Assembly: GCA_020847855.1 (NCBI GenBank) | Contig: JADLBH010000001.1 | Coordinates: forward strand, 1-64,000 | DNA from: Fimbriimonadaceae bacterium | GTDB lineage: Bacteria; Armatimonadota; Fimbriimonadia; Fimbriimonadales; Fimbriimonadaceae | DNA: 64,000 nucleotides | Reading direction: 5' to 3' | In this document: piece by piece, positions 1 to 7,854 of the stretch | How positions within the stretch are numbered: position 1 is the stretch's first letter | Layout: every line of letters begins with the position of its first letter | Made by a program: the position numbers and the translations under genes | Notes under the pieces: generated by a model | The model's input: the letters and a program-made list of their open reading frames with translations, nothing else | Databases searched by the model: none | Told to the model about the DNA's origin: nothing

Positions 1-275
1 CTGCTGAAGATCGCCAAGGTGAGCAACCCTGCCCCGAACGCGAGGACGGGTAGGCGGGGGACGGACTGGACCTGGCGTCGGAGCATGACGACCGTCAAGG
101 GCACAAGCACCAAGCAAAGAAGCACGAGGCGGGTCCCGAAGGGGGTCTCGCTCGACCCGGTGAGGGCAGCCTGAATCCAGGGAGTCGTGCCGGGGGAGGC
201 GTCGAGCGACAATTGGCCCCCGGCGAGCACGGCCAGAACGGTCGCGCAGAAGAGGCAAGCCTGCGCGAGCTTCAC
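1..275 (-). CDS. Polytopic membrane protein, 5' part only (cut by window edge)
   Basis: The reading frame starts at GTG 275 and runs off the left edge, giving 91 residues. It begins MKLAQACLFCATVLAVLAGG, a hydrophobic segment, followed by a polar loop and a second hydrophobic stretch (LVLLCLVLVPLTVVML) and then a third one starting near the edge. The GTG overlaps the stop of the upstream glycosyltransferase as GTGA, so the two are probably translationally coupled. Position after two glycosyltransferases and the hydrophobic pattern would suit an O-antigen ligase/polymerase-like protein, but no diagnostic motif lies in the visible part. Confidence 0.6.
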   Translation of the reverse strand, partial: MKLAQACLFCATVLAVLAGGQLSLDASPGTTPWIQAALTGSSETPFGTRLVLLCLVLVPLTVVMLRRQVQSVPRLPVLAFGAGLLTLAIFS

Positions 276-1168
276 CGTTGCACCCTCCTCACGACCTCGT
301 CCCAGAGGTTCTTCAGCAGAAAGAGCCCCGCCCGCACTCCCAGCGCGGCCATGGCCCCGAGATAGGCGAATGGACGAAGCGGAGGCCAGACCTTGCTGAT
401 CAAGTGCTTCGCGAAGTAGCGGAGCATGGAGCGGTGGAACCGGACGATCATCTTGTTCGCGACCTGATCAGTGCTACGCCCGATCGCGTGGGTCACCACG
501 GCCTCGGGAACGTAGGAGACGCGGTAGCCTGCGTCCCACGCTCGCCTACAGATGTCCACGTCTTCGCAATACATGAAGAACGACTCGTCGAGGCCCCCGA
601 CCTTATCGAGCAACTCGCCCTTGAGGAAGAGCGCTGCACCGGAAAGCCACTCGACGTCCCTGCGCTCGTTGTGGTCGAAGTCCTGCATCAGGTACTCGCG
701 GACATAGCGGTTCCTGGGGAAGATCCGTCCCAAGATCGTGTTCCGGAACGCAGCTGCGACCGGGTTGGGGAACCGGCGGCAGCTGAACTGGAGGGAACCG
801 TCGGGATTCAAGAGCCTCGGCCCGACGATACCGACACCGGGCTCGGCGAGGGCCTCGAGGAGGACTCGGATCGCGCCAGGATGGACGATCGTGTCCGAAT
901 TGAGGAGTGCAGCGTGTGTGCCCCTCCGGTGGGCAAGGGCGGCATTGTGCCCCCCGGTGAAGCCGAGGTTCGTGTCCATGCGGAGCAGCCTGACCCAGGG
1001 GAACTCCTGCTCCACCATGTCGGGCGAGCCGTCCGAGGACGCGTTGTCCACGACCAGAATCTCGCACGCGGTCTCTACATGCTCTGGATGGAGGCTGGCA
1101 AGACAGGCTCGCAGATCGCTGACCGTGTTCCAGCTACAGATCGTGACCGTGAGGTCAGGCTCCGTCAC
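272..1168 (-). CDS. Family 2 glycosyltransferase (rhamnosyltransferase-like)
   Basis: Predicted to transfer an activated sugar during cell-surface polysaccharide synthesis. The 298-residue protein has the GT-A nucleotide-sugar fold start (TVTICSWN), the acidic VDNASSDGS loop, a LNSDT motif as the DXD-like site and the later ED(V)DICRR helix typical of rhamnosyl/GT2 enzymes. The C-terminus has a hydrophobic stretch that may associate with the membrane. GTG 1168 is chosen because GAGGGG precedes it by about five bases; an upstream GTG at 1183 has no such site. It overlaps the end of another GT2 gene by 14 bases and overlaps the next membrane gene by four, so the three form one operon. The sugar specificity cannot be read from sequence. 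Confidence 0.85.
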   Translation of the reverse strand: MTEPDLTVTICSWNTVSDLRACLASLHPEHVETACEILVVDNASSDGSPDMVEQEFPWVRLLRMDTNLGFTGGHNAALAHRRGTHAALLNSDTIVHPGAIRVLLEALAEPGVGIVGPRLLNPDGSLQFSCRRFPNPVAAAFRNTILGRIFPRNRYVREYLMQDFDHNERRDVEWLSGAALFLKGELLDKVGGLDESFFMYCEDVDICRRAWDAGYRVSYVPEAVVTHAIGRSTDQVANKMIVRFHRSMLRYFAKHLISKVWPPLRPFAYLGAMAALGVRAGLFLLKNLWDEVVRRVQR

Positions 1169-2090
1169 GGAAACCCCTCGCACGGACGAGCGCTGCGATG
1201 TTCGCAGCGATGGCGATGCCAGGGATCCAGACCCGCTGGACTCCGCGCAAGTGTTTTCGGAAGAATCGCACGAGGCTTCGGTGGGACTCCCAGATCATGG
1301 CCTTGGGCCGTTGCCGCGTGCTTGCGCCGTGGGCATGGAGAACTTCGACCTGAGGCGAATAGAGGCACCGCAGGCCCGCTTGGTGCATCCGGTAAAGAAG
1401 GTCCACCTCGTTGAAGAAGATGGGGAACGCCTCATCGAAGGGCCTTCGCGGGTCTCCGACCGCCTCCAAGGCCGATCGTTTGAACATGAGAAACGTTCCC
1501 ATAGGCTGTGGCGCGGGGCCCTCGGAATCGTAGTCGAACGCAGGGAGCAAATAGGACCCTAGCGGGCCTTCTGGCGATAGATTTGCAAGTCCGGTGATTG
1601 CGCCGAAAACGCCTAAAATCGAAGGAAATCCTCTAACAGATCGTTGGGGCTTTCGATCTAGGCCAATAAGCCTAGGGGCTAGACATCCATACTCACTGTT
1701 ATCATCCAGGATATCTATGCACTTTCGCAGTGCATCTCGTGGGAGTTCCGTATCTGGATTAAGGGTTAGTATGTACTCTCCATTCACAAGAGTGATGCCT
1801 TGGTTGTTGCCCCGAGCATAGCCTTCGTTTCTCTCGTTTTGAACCAGGATTGCGTCTGGAAATCCCTCCCGTACCATCGCGGCAGAACCATCATGACTCG
1901 CATTGTCCACGACGATGACCTCGATCTCAAAGGGTGCATCGTTCCCGAAGACGGACGCCAGGCACTTTCGCAGGAGTTCCCTGGTGTTCCAGCTCACGAT
2001 GACGATGCTGACCAAACCGAGGCTGATCTTACCTATCGGCCCGTCGGCGAGGCACCGACAATCTGGGCAAAGGCCAGGGAATCGAAACAT
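1155..2090 (-). CDS. Family 2 glycosyltransferase
   Basis: A second GT2 enzyme of about 311 residues: VSIVIVSWN opens the fold, then VDNASHDGS, LNPDTEL (DXD-like) and FNEVDLLYR in the acceptor half. It is a paralogue-like partner of the following glycosyltransferase, with which it overlaps. The start is uncertain. The frame is open far upstream into the divergent LysM gene; ATG 2090 is taken because a TATACC-like -10 lies about 27 bases upstream and a weak AGGGA precedes it, while the first fold residue is only about 25 codons later. The middle of the gene (about 1575-1860) is strikingly AT-richer (about 45% GC) than its flanks, suggesting a recombined segment. Confidence 0.8.
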   Translation of the reverse strand: MFRFPGLCPDCRCLADGPIGKISLGLVSIVIVSWNTRELLRKCLASVFGNDAPFEIEVIVVDNASHDGSAAMVREGFPDAILVQNERNEGYARGNNQGITLVNGEYILTLNPDTELPRDALRKCIDILDDNSEYGCLAPRLIGLDRKPQRSVRGFPSILGVFGAITGLANLSPEGPLGSYLLPAFDYDSEGPAPQPMGTFLMFKRSALEAVGDPRRPFDEAFPIFFNEVDLLYRMHQAGLRCLYSPQVEVLHAHGASTRQRPKAMIWESHRSLVRFFRKHLRGVQRVWIPGIAIAANIAALVRARGFRDGA

Positions 2091-2166
2091 CGGTTCCGTG
2101 CGTCCCTGAAAATGGGCGGTATAGTGGTCCGCGAACTGGCTTTCGACGCTAGGCGAACGCAGTTCC

Positions 2167-2171
2167 GGAGG
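2167..2171 (+). promoter_or_regulatory. Ribosome binding site GGAGG deciding a TTG start
   Basis: GGAGG lies eight bases before TTG 2180, supporting that unusual start for the LysM/NlpC-P60 gene over the in-frame ATG at 2198. Confidence 0.65.
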
Positions 2172-2179
2172 ATTACGAT

Positions 2180-3739
2180 TTGATCGTGACATGTACGATG
2201 TGGGCGTGCGCGCTGCTTTCGAGCGGCGACTACACGTCCCCGAACCTGCACAAGATTCAACAAGGCGAGAGCTTCGCGACGGTTTCCCGCATGTACGGGG
2301 TCGGATACGAGGCTCTGGCATCGGCAAACCCAGGAATGGCCCCCGAGGCACTTCGGCCCGGCGCGGTGATCCTGATCCCAGCCCGAATGGCCCGTCACGC
2401 CGAGCCGCCCAAGCCTGGAACCTATGTCGTCGAGAACGGCGACACCGACTGGAGCATCGCCCGCCGTGTCGGCATCACGCCGAAAGCGCTGCGCACGATG
2501 AATCCAGGCGTGGACTGGGTCAAGCTCCAGATCGGGGCCAAGTTGAGCGTCCCCGTCAAGGATCGCGGCCAGGCATCCGCCCCGTCCTTGATGCTGGCCC
2601 ACCGTAATGCACCGACGAAGACGACCGTCCACGTCGTGAAGGCTGGGGAGAGCGACTGGGTCATCGCAAGGAAGTACGACATGACCGTCTCCCAACTCCG
2701 AAGCTTGAACCCAGGGACAAACTGGGAAGCGATTCAGATCGGTGCCCGGTTGCAGGTTGCAAAGCGGGCTGCGACCCAGGTCGTGCAGATCACGACGAAG
2801 CGGGCCAAGGTTGTCGCTTCCGACGTGATCGTGCGCAAGGGCGCCAAGCAGGAGAGTGGCAGGGTCGCGATCGTTGATCGCGGCCGGATCGCCTCGGTTC
2901 GCGATCGAATCGGCGACTGGTACAAACTAGCCTTCGACGGAGGCACGGTGGGCTGGATCCGTGGGGACCTCCTCGCCCCGGTCCATGCGAGCAGTGTCCA
3001 CGAGGTGGAACGAACCACGCCGCGGAGCGGTGCCGGGGTCTCGAATGGGGCCCTGATCGCCAGAGCGCCCTCCCGCCCGCGGGCGGGCACGGTACCGCGC
3101 AGCTATGTGGCGCCGCGCTCGACGATCGCCCAGGCTTCGCGGCCTCAGAACAATGTCCCTCTGCGCGACGTGAATGCAGGCTCCTTGATCGGCACAGCTC
3201 TCGCCAACCTAGGCACCCGCTATGTCTGGGGCGGCACGAGCAGGTCGGGCTTTGATTGCTCCGGCCTCACCAGCTATGTCTACAAGCAGCACGGCAAGGC
3301 GATTCCCCGGACCGCGGCCCAGCAGGCGAAGCAAGGGATGTCGGTCGGCAAGAGCGAACTGAAGGAAGGCGACCTCGTCTTCTTCCGCACGACGCGAGGC
3401 ACCCGGATCAGCCATGTCGGAATCTATATGGGCAACGGCAAGTTTGTCCACGCGAGCAGCGGGAGCGGAAGAGTGATCACGAGCTCGCTCAACGAGGGCT
3501 ACTACAACCGTAGATATGCTGGGGCCAAGCGAGTGGCCAACGTTGGGGAGGGCGGCAGCATCGCCAAGACTTCCGAAGCGACCAAGGCACGAGCCAAGTC
3601 GGCCACTCACGAGAGCGCCCCGAAGATCAAGGACACGGTCGAAGAGCAGATCAAGTCCGATGAGAAGGCGGGCGGCAAGCCAAAGGAGCACGCGGAGCCC
3701 CCGAAGAGCCCGAACGTTCCCGACGCAACGGGCCGATAG
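2180..3739 (+). CDS. LysM / SH3b / NlpC-P60 cell-wall endopeptidase
   Basis: Predicted secreted peptidoglycan hydrolase that cuts stem peptides. In order: a short hydrophobic N-terminus (residues 1-13), three LysM repeats (about 22-67, 80-125, 149-195), a bacterial SH3 domain (about 205-268), a low-complexity linker, an NlpC/P60 domain (about 335-452) and a charged lysine/glutamate-rich tail to 519. The catalytic cysteine is C360 in FDCSG, with H412 (ISHVGIY) and H424 (FVHAS) completing the site. The signal peptide is short for its class; starting at ATG 2198 would shorten it further. The gene is alone on this strand and ends just before a strong hairpin. Confidence 0.9.
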   Translation: MIVTCTMWACALLSSGDYTSPNLHKIQQGESFATVSRMYGVGYEALASANPGMAPEALRPGAVILIPARMARHAEPPKPGTYVVENGDTDWSIARRVGITPKALRTMNPGVDWVKLQIGAKLSVPVKDRGQASAPSLMLAHRNAPTKTTVHVVKAGESDWVIARKYDMTVSQLRSLNPGTNWEAIQIGARLQVAKRAATQVVQITTKRAKVVASDVIVRKGAKQESGRVAIVDRGRIASVRDRIGDWYKLAFDGGTVGWIRGDLLAPVHASSVHEVERTTPRSGAGVSNGALIARAPSRPRAGTVPRSYVAPRSTIAQASRPQNNVPLRDVNAGSLIGTALANLGTRYVWGGTSRSGFDCSGLTSYVYKQHGKAIPRTAAQQAKQGMSVGKSELKEGDLVFFRTTRGTRISHVGIYMGNGKFVHASSGSGRVITSSLNEGYYNRRYAGAKRVANVGEGGSIAKTSEATKARAKSATHESAPKIKDTVEEQIKSDEKAGGKPKEHAEPPKSPNVPDATGR

Positions 3740-3756
3740 GCCCCTCGATCCCGCTC

Positions 3757-3789
3757 CACGCACACCAAGGGCCGACCTTGGTGTGCGTG
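3757..3789 (+). terminator. Perfect 14-bp hairpin after the LysM gene
   Basis: CACGCACACCAAGG pairs with CCTTGGTGTGCGTG around a GCCGA loop, 18 bases after the stop codon. No U-tract follows, so it may stop polymerase without one or protect the 3' end of the mRNA. It separates the gene from tRNA-Glu. Confidence 0.7.
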
Positions 3790-3812
3790 CCTGTGTCAAA
3801 CTGCGTACGCTT

Positions 3813-3888
3813 GGCCCGGTGGTCTAGCGGTTAGGACGCCGCTCTTTCAAGGCGGATATCGCGGGTTCGAATCCCGTCCGGGCTACCA
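3813..3888 (+). tRNA. tRNA-Glu (anticodon TTC)
   Basis: A 76-base cloverleaf: acceptor GGCCCGG pairs with CCGGGCT, discriminator A and an encoded CCA end. The anticodon stem CCGCT/GGCGG carries loop CTTTCAA with TTC at 3846-3848. The T arm GCGGG-TTCGAAT-CCCGT is canonical. The 3' end is four bases from the stop of the convergent Nif3-like gene. Confidence 0.97.
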
Positions 3889-3892
3889 TCTT

Positions 3893-4975
3893 TCAGTGCG
3901 GCCTGCCTCCCTCTCCAGGCTCTGGCTGGAACGCCTGAACACGAATCTCGGGCAAGCGCTCGGCGAGCGTGGCACTCAGCGCCTCCACACCGGGTTGCTC
4001 GGTGGCAAAGTGCCCGGCCGCGATCAGGTTCGTGCCCGAGTCTGCGGCCTCGAGCCCCTCGTGGTGCTTCGCCTCGCCCGTGACGAGAGCCGCGCCATGC
4101 TCGTGAGCGAGCCTCCAATACTCCCCACCCGCACCGCCGACGACCATCACGGAGCGCACCGGTCCACAGCCATAGGCCAGGATCGGGCCACCCAGCCGCT
4201 CGCCGACGAGCCGCGCGAAGGCAACCGCCTCCATGGGCTTGCCCAACTCACCGATCCGAGCAAGCGGGGTTGAATGAACGGTGACCTCGTGAAAGTCATA
4301 GGCGGGCACCTCGTAAGGATGGGATCGCAACACCGCCTCCTCGACGTCGTGCCGGCGAGCCGAGGGGAGGATCACCTCCAAGCGGTCCTCGGCAACGACC
4401 TCGATAGACCCGACTGATCCCAGCGTGGGGTTCGCGCCTTGCATCGGCTGAAACGTCCCGCTCCCCGCGGACCAGAACGCGCACCGACGATAGGTGCCGA
4501 TCTCTCCGCCCCCGGCCCCAGAGACGGCATCGAGAACGCTCTGGGTCGCCTCGACAGGCACGGTCAGCGTGAGCTTCAGGCATCTCGGGCTCGCGCCTTC
4601 CCCTACGGGCCGGACGTTCCTGAGACCCAGCCTCTGCGCTAGGGCGTCGTTCACCCCTCCGCGGGCACAGTCGAGGTTGGTGTGGGCGACGGCCAAGGCA
4701 AGGCCGTTCCGCACGAGATCAACGGCCCTTCGGGCAGAGTAGGACCCGTTCAGGCGGGCGAGCGGCTCCCAGATGAGCGGGTGGTGGGAGACGATCATCT
4801 GCGCCGAGCCTAGGGCGGCGCGGATCGCCGCAATCGAGGCATCGAGCGAGACCAGGATCGAGTTGACTTCGTCCTTTGGATCGCCGACTTGGAGGCCGAT
4901 TCTGTCCCAGGCGAAGGCCTCGTGCCTCGGGGCAGTTCGTTCTAAGGCATCCAGGACGTCAGAGACTCGCGGCAC
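3893..4975 (-). CDS. Nif3-like dinuclear metal centre protein (YqfO/DUF34 family)
   Basis: Member of the widespread Nif3/YqfO family, toroidal hexamers with a two-metal site; the substrate is not settled for the family. Metal-binding residues are visible in SHHPLIW (about residue 63), AHTNLD (about 97) and the C-terminal GHFATEQPGVEAL. At 360 residues it is the long form, with a central PII-like insert (about 130-230) as in Bacillus YqfO. The start is GTG 4975, and TAGGCT lies six bases upstream, which would make the transcript leaderless. The gene stands alone, convergent with tRNA-Glu. Confidence 0.88.
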   Translation of the reverse strand: MPRVSDVLDALERTAPRHEAFAWDRIGLQVGDPKDEVNSILVSLDASIAAIRAALGSAQMIVSHHPLIWEPLARLNGSYSARRAVDLVRNGLALAVAHTNLDCARGGVNDALAQRLGLRNVRPVGEGASPRCLKLTLTVPVEATQSVLDAVSGAGGGEIGTYRRCAFWSAGSGTFQPMQGANPTLGSVGSIEVVAEDRLEVILPSARRHDVEEAVLRSHPYEVPAYDFHEVTVHSTPLARIGELGKPMEAVAFARLVGERLGGPILAYGCGPVRSVMVVGGAGGEYWRLAHEHGAALVTGEAKHHEGLEAADSGTNLIAAGHFATEQPGVEALSATLAERLPEIRVQAFQPEPGEGGRPH

Positions 4976-4981
4976 GGCGCT

Positions 4982-4987
4982 AGCCTA
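4982..4987 (-). promoter_or_regulatory. -10 box (TAGGCT) for the Nif3-like gene
   Basis: It ends six bases before GTG 4975, so transcription would begin at about the start codon. No clear -35 is visible. Confidence 0.4.
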
Positions 4988-5011
4988 CCGGTTTCGTAGA
5001 CCGATTCATGC

Positions 5012-5038
5012 GTCGAGGGCGGGTTGCCCCGCCTCGAC
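5012..5038 (-). terminator. Hairpin at the end of the 62-residue gene
   Basis: GTCGAG-G-GCGGG pairs with CCCGC-CTCGAC around TTGC, with one bulged G. It abuts the TAG stop of the small acidic gene, between it and the Nif3-like gene. Confidence 0.5.
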
Positions 5039-5226
5039 TAGCCCACGTGGCACTGGTTCGAAGGGCCAGCCTTGCCTGAGCCATTGACATGGCCCCCACA
5101 AAAGCGCGCCAACTTTTCCAGCGCTTGTTTGGTCTCGGCGTCCAACGGCATCTCGCTTGTCATGCACAAGTCGAGGAGCGAGTACGCCTCCTCCTCCGTG
5201 AGCTCCAGGATGTCTGTCTTTCCCAC
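5038..5226 (-). CDS. Small conserved-looking protein, 62 aa, function unknown
   Basis: The frame begins at GTG 5226, with AGGAA about nine bases upstream. The first 45 residues form an amphipathic, acidic helical segment (DILELTEEEAYSLLDLCM, then ETKQALEKLARF), followed by a Gly/Ser-rich tail with two cysteines and one histidine. The period of hydrophobic residues and the clear ribosome binding site argue for a real gene. No family is recognised. It is divergent from the DUF1385 gene. Confidence 0.55.
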   Translation of the reverse strand: MGKTDILELTEEEAYSLLDLCMTSEMPLDAETKQALEKLARFCGGHVNGSGKAGPSNQCHVG

Positions 5227-5325
5227 GGTTATTATTCCTGTGCACCGATCGGCGCACATAGCAAGGACTGCGTTTCCGCCGATTTGGTTCCCTGTCCTAG
5301 TCAGGGTGCCTGTTCAGGCGAAAGG

Positions 5326-5331
5326 TACACT
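5326..5331 (+). promoter_or_regulatory. -10 box (TACACT) for the DUF1385 gene
   Basis: It lies ten bases before ATG 5342, leaving a leader of only about four bases. Confidence 0.4.
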
Positions 5332-5341
5332 CCGTACACGC

Positions 5342-6337
5342 ATGTCCAAGAGCCCGGAGGCCGTTCCCCAGCAGGCCGAGTACCTGCAGTTCGGCGGGAT
5401 GGCGGTCCCCGAAGGCGTGATGATGCGTTCTCCCACGCATTACGCGGTGGCCTGCCGTGCGCCCAATGGCGAGATCGTAACGAAGCTGGAGCCTTTGGAG
5501 AAGACGTTCCTAGGGCGCCAGCTTTGGCTCAAGAAGCCCTTTCTCCGCGGCATGCTGGGCATGCTCGACACCATGGCCCTGGGGATGAGGGCGATGAAGT
5601 ACGCCGCCGAAGTCCAGATTGACCCCGCCTACCAGACCGAGGACGCCGAGCCGGTCAAGCCCTTGGGAGGGAGCAAGCTGACAGAGAACCTCGTAATCCT
5701 TGCGACGCTTGCGGGCTCGTTGGCCTTCGGGTTCTTCGTTTTCAACGTGGTGCCCCAGTTCACGACCGAGTACGGCGTGCGCGCCGCCACCGGCTCCATG
5801 AAAAAGAACGAGCACTTGCTCCTATCGAACTACGTGGCCGAGATCGTGAAGGCGATCTTCGTGATCGGGTACCTGCTGTTGATCCGAAGGTTGCCTCAGA
5901 TCTATGAGGTCTTTCGGTACCACGGCGCGGAGCACAAGGCGCTGAACGCGCTCGAGGCCGGAGCCGACCTCACCGTGGAGAACTGCTTGGCCCAAACGAA
6001 GCTCCACCCTCGGTGCGGGACGAACTTTGTCATCATCGTCACGATCGTCAGTTTCCTGCTTTTCCCGCTCATCCCGCGGGATCTGTTCGTACCTGCCGAT
6101 TCACCAGGGTGGCTCGTGGCGCTCACCAGGCTGCCCGTCGAGCTCCTGTGCCTGCCCATCGTTGCCGGTATCAGCTATGAGGTGATTCGGTTTGCCGGTC
6201 GTCGGCGGGATCAGCGTTGGGTGATGACGATCCTCAAGCCCGGATTGTGGACCCAGCTCATCACCACGGCCGAGCCGAACGAGGAGCAACAAGAGGTCGC
6301 GATCGCAGCTCTGAAGTCCGTCCTCGAGCCTTCCTAG
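5342..6337 (+). CDS. DUF1385 integral membrane protein (YqhQ-like)
   Basis: Belongs to the DUF1385/YqhQ family of metal-dependent-looking membrane proteins whose role is unknown. Signature motifs are GGMAVPEGVMMRSP (about residues 18-31), YHGAEHKALNALE (about 195) and HPRCGTNF (about 223), with several membrane segments between about 117 and 300. ATG 5342 starts immediately before the family's N-terminal motif; the frame is open upstream across the divergent gene but has no homology there. Its 331 residues match the family length. The TAG stop overlaps the opposite-strand stop of the next gene within a shared CTAG. Confidence 0.85.
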   Translation: MSKSPEAVPQQAEYLQFGGMAVPEGVMMRSPTHYAVACRAPNGEIVTKLEPLEKTFLGRQLWLKKPFLRGMLGMLDTMALGMRAMKYAAEVQIDPAYQTEDAEPVKPLGGSKLTENLVILATLAGSLAFGFFVFNVVPQFTTEYGVRAATGSMKKNEHLLLSNYVAEIVKAIFVIGYLLLIRRLPQIYEVFRYHGAEHKALNALEAGADLTVENCLAQTKLHPRCGTNFVIIVTIVSFLLFPLIPRDLFVPADSPGWLVALTRLPVELLCLPIVAGISYEVIRFAGRRRDQRWVMTILKPGLWTQLITTAEPNEEQQEVAIAALKSVLEPS

Positions 6338-6735
6338 GCGCGCGTGGCAATGAGGACGGGCAGCCGCTCCTCTCCGATCTGAGAGCCGTTGGCAAAAACG
6401 TCAAGGCGGTGCTCCCCAGGCTTCTCGAACCGGGTTCCTGGGATTCCGAACTGCATGAAGACGCGGATCGGGCCGAAGTTCGCGTCTTGGGGCACCTCTC
6501 CCTGGGCCTCGATCTCAAGGAGCTTCAGACCGTCCGGATCGAGGAACAATATCTTTGCATCGAGCGGCGTCCCTGCCTCCTCCGCCGAGAACTCTAGCTG
6601 GGCGCAGAGGAAGAAGGGAGGGTGGTCAATAGGAAGGTAGGGGGCGACGATGTTGTCGAAGATCCCGATCATCGAGTGCCGTCCGTTCTGTTGCTGCACG
6701 GCGTATTCGCAACACTTGAGCAATAGGATCCTCAT
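6334..6735 (-). CDS. Conserved hypothetical protein, 133 aa
   Basis: A soluble beta-rich protein beginning MRILLLKCCEYAVQQQNGRH. The pattern of a short lead, a central IDHPPFFLCAQLEFSAEEAG segment and alternating hydrophobic strands resembles the DUF6941 family (tentative, from memory). Its ATG overlaps the stop of the upstream glycosyltransferase as ATGA, so both are probably translated from one mRNA. No catalytic motif is visible; the ending GEERLPVLIATRA is a plain beta strand. Confidence 0.65.
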   Translation of the reverse strand: MRILLLKCCEYAVQQQNGRHSMIGIFDNIVAPYLPIDHPPFFLCAQLEFSAEEAGTPLDAKILFLDPDGLKLLEIEAQGEVPQDANFGPIRVFMQFGIPGTRFEKPGEHRLDVFANGSQIGEERLPVLIATRA

Positions 6736-7793
6736 CGGCGTTCCTCGATGGCTTCACTGTAGGCGATTTCGATCCCTGTTGCCATGGCATCAAGGGAGAA
6801 CTCGGAAAGTGCCTTCTCCCGACCCCGCTTCCCGATGCATTCGGCCCAAGCGGGGTCGCCCAGGAGTCGGCAGATCGCAAGAGCCCACTGGTGTGGCTCG
6901 TTTGGCACGATCAGGCCGGACTCGCCGTGGGTCACGAGCTCGGGGAGTGCCCCGGCGGGACTGACAATCACGGGCCGCCCTCGGGCCATCGCTTCCAGGA
7001 CCACGAGGCCGAACGACTCGATCACACTGGGGAGAAGGGCGATCTCACTGGCGTCGAAAAGGCTCGCAACGTTCTCCCAGTGGGGCACGAACGTAAGGCT
7101 CCCTCCCACGCCGAGGCGCGCCGCCTCTCGTTCCAGCAAGGCTTGGAATCCACCCGTGTCGCGCCCAACGCACACGAGGTGGGCGTTCGGATGGTGCGCG
7201 GTGACCTCCGGCATCGCCTGGATGGCGACGAGCTGGCCCTTCTCCGGACAGATCCTTCCCACCAGGCAAAGGATCTGCTTGCCCGGTGGGAGCACGTCCG
7301 GTACCGCCGAGGGGGGGGCCTCAGCGATCGGTGTGCCGTGTGGGACGACGCGGATGCGATTGGAGGGGACTCCTTGGGAGATCAAGACGTCCCGAATGTA
7401 GCCGCTGACCGCGATGAGTCGGTTCCTCCCGTGCGCCGCGAGGCGGTAGAGGGGCTCGCGGGTCTCCGTGTGGACGCTCAAGAGCACAGGGATGCGATTC
7501 CGCCAGCCTGCGAACAGAGACACGTAGCCCGCCCTGGAGAGGTGGGCGTGGAGTACGTCGGCCCGTTGGCCTGCCAGCACCCTGGCCAAAGCTTGGTGCG
7601 CCTCTCGACCCAACACCGCACGAAAGTCGGCCTGCACCACCTCGACGTCCTCCAGCCCCTCGCCCAGCCATGGGTTGTGGGGGCATACGAGAGTCAGTTC
7701 GTGACCCCGGTCTCGAAGGACTCGGGCGAGGGTGCGCACATGCCCTTCGCTGCCCGACCGGGCCGTGCTGGACACAACTTGCACTATGCGCAC
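6732..7793 (-). CDS. Family 4 glycosyltransferase
   Basis: GT-B retaining glycosyltransferase, probably acting on lipid-linked or surface glycans. MRIVQVVSSTARSGSEGHVR opens the acceptor domain; HAHLSRAGY, GRICPEKGQ (linker/donor domain start), PSVIESFGLVVLEAMA (the E-x7-E donor motif) and GRPVIVS follow in the expected order. GTG 7793 is chosen because the fold begins there; the frame is open further upstream into the divergent MFS gene. 353 residues is a usual length. A run of eight cytosines (minus strand; eight G on plus, 7311-7318) lies in the coding region. Confidence 0.87.
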   Translation of the reverse strand: MRIVQVVSSTARSGSEGHVRTLARVLRDRGHELTLVCPHNPWLGEGLEDVEVVQADFRAVLGREAHQALARVLAGQRADVLHAHLSRAGYVSLFAGWRNRIPVLLSVHTETREPLYRLAAHGRNRLIAVSGYIRDVLISQGVPSNRIRVVPHGTPIAEAPPSAVPDVLPPGKQILCLVGRICPEKGQLVAIQAMPEVTAHHPNAHLVCVGRDTGGFQALLEREAARLGVGGSLTFVPHWENVASLFDASEIALLPSVIESFGLVVLEAMARGRPVIVSPAGALPELVTHGESGLIVPNEPHQWALAICRLLGDPAWAECIGKRGREKALSEFSLDAMATGIEIAYSEAIEERR

Positions 7794-7854
7794 TGGCGCA
7801 AGGTTACCGAACGTGTCCCGACCCGCCTGCCTTTTTCGGCAGCATACTGTCATC

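Noticed and set aside
3813-3888. tRNA-Glu as an integration site
   Set aside because: No integrase, direct repeat of the tRNA 3' end or foreign block lies beside it; the adjacent gene is a conserved Nif3-like gene.
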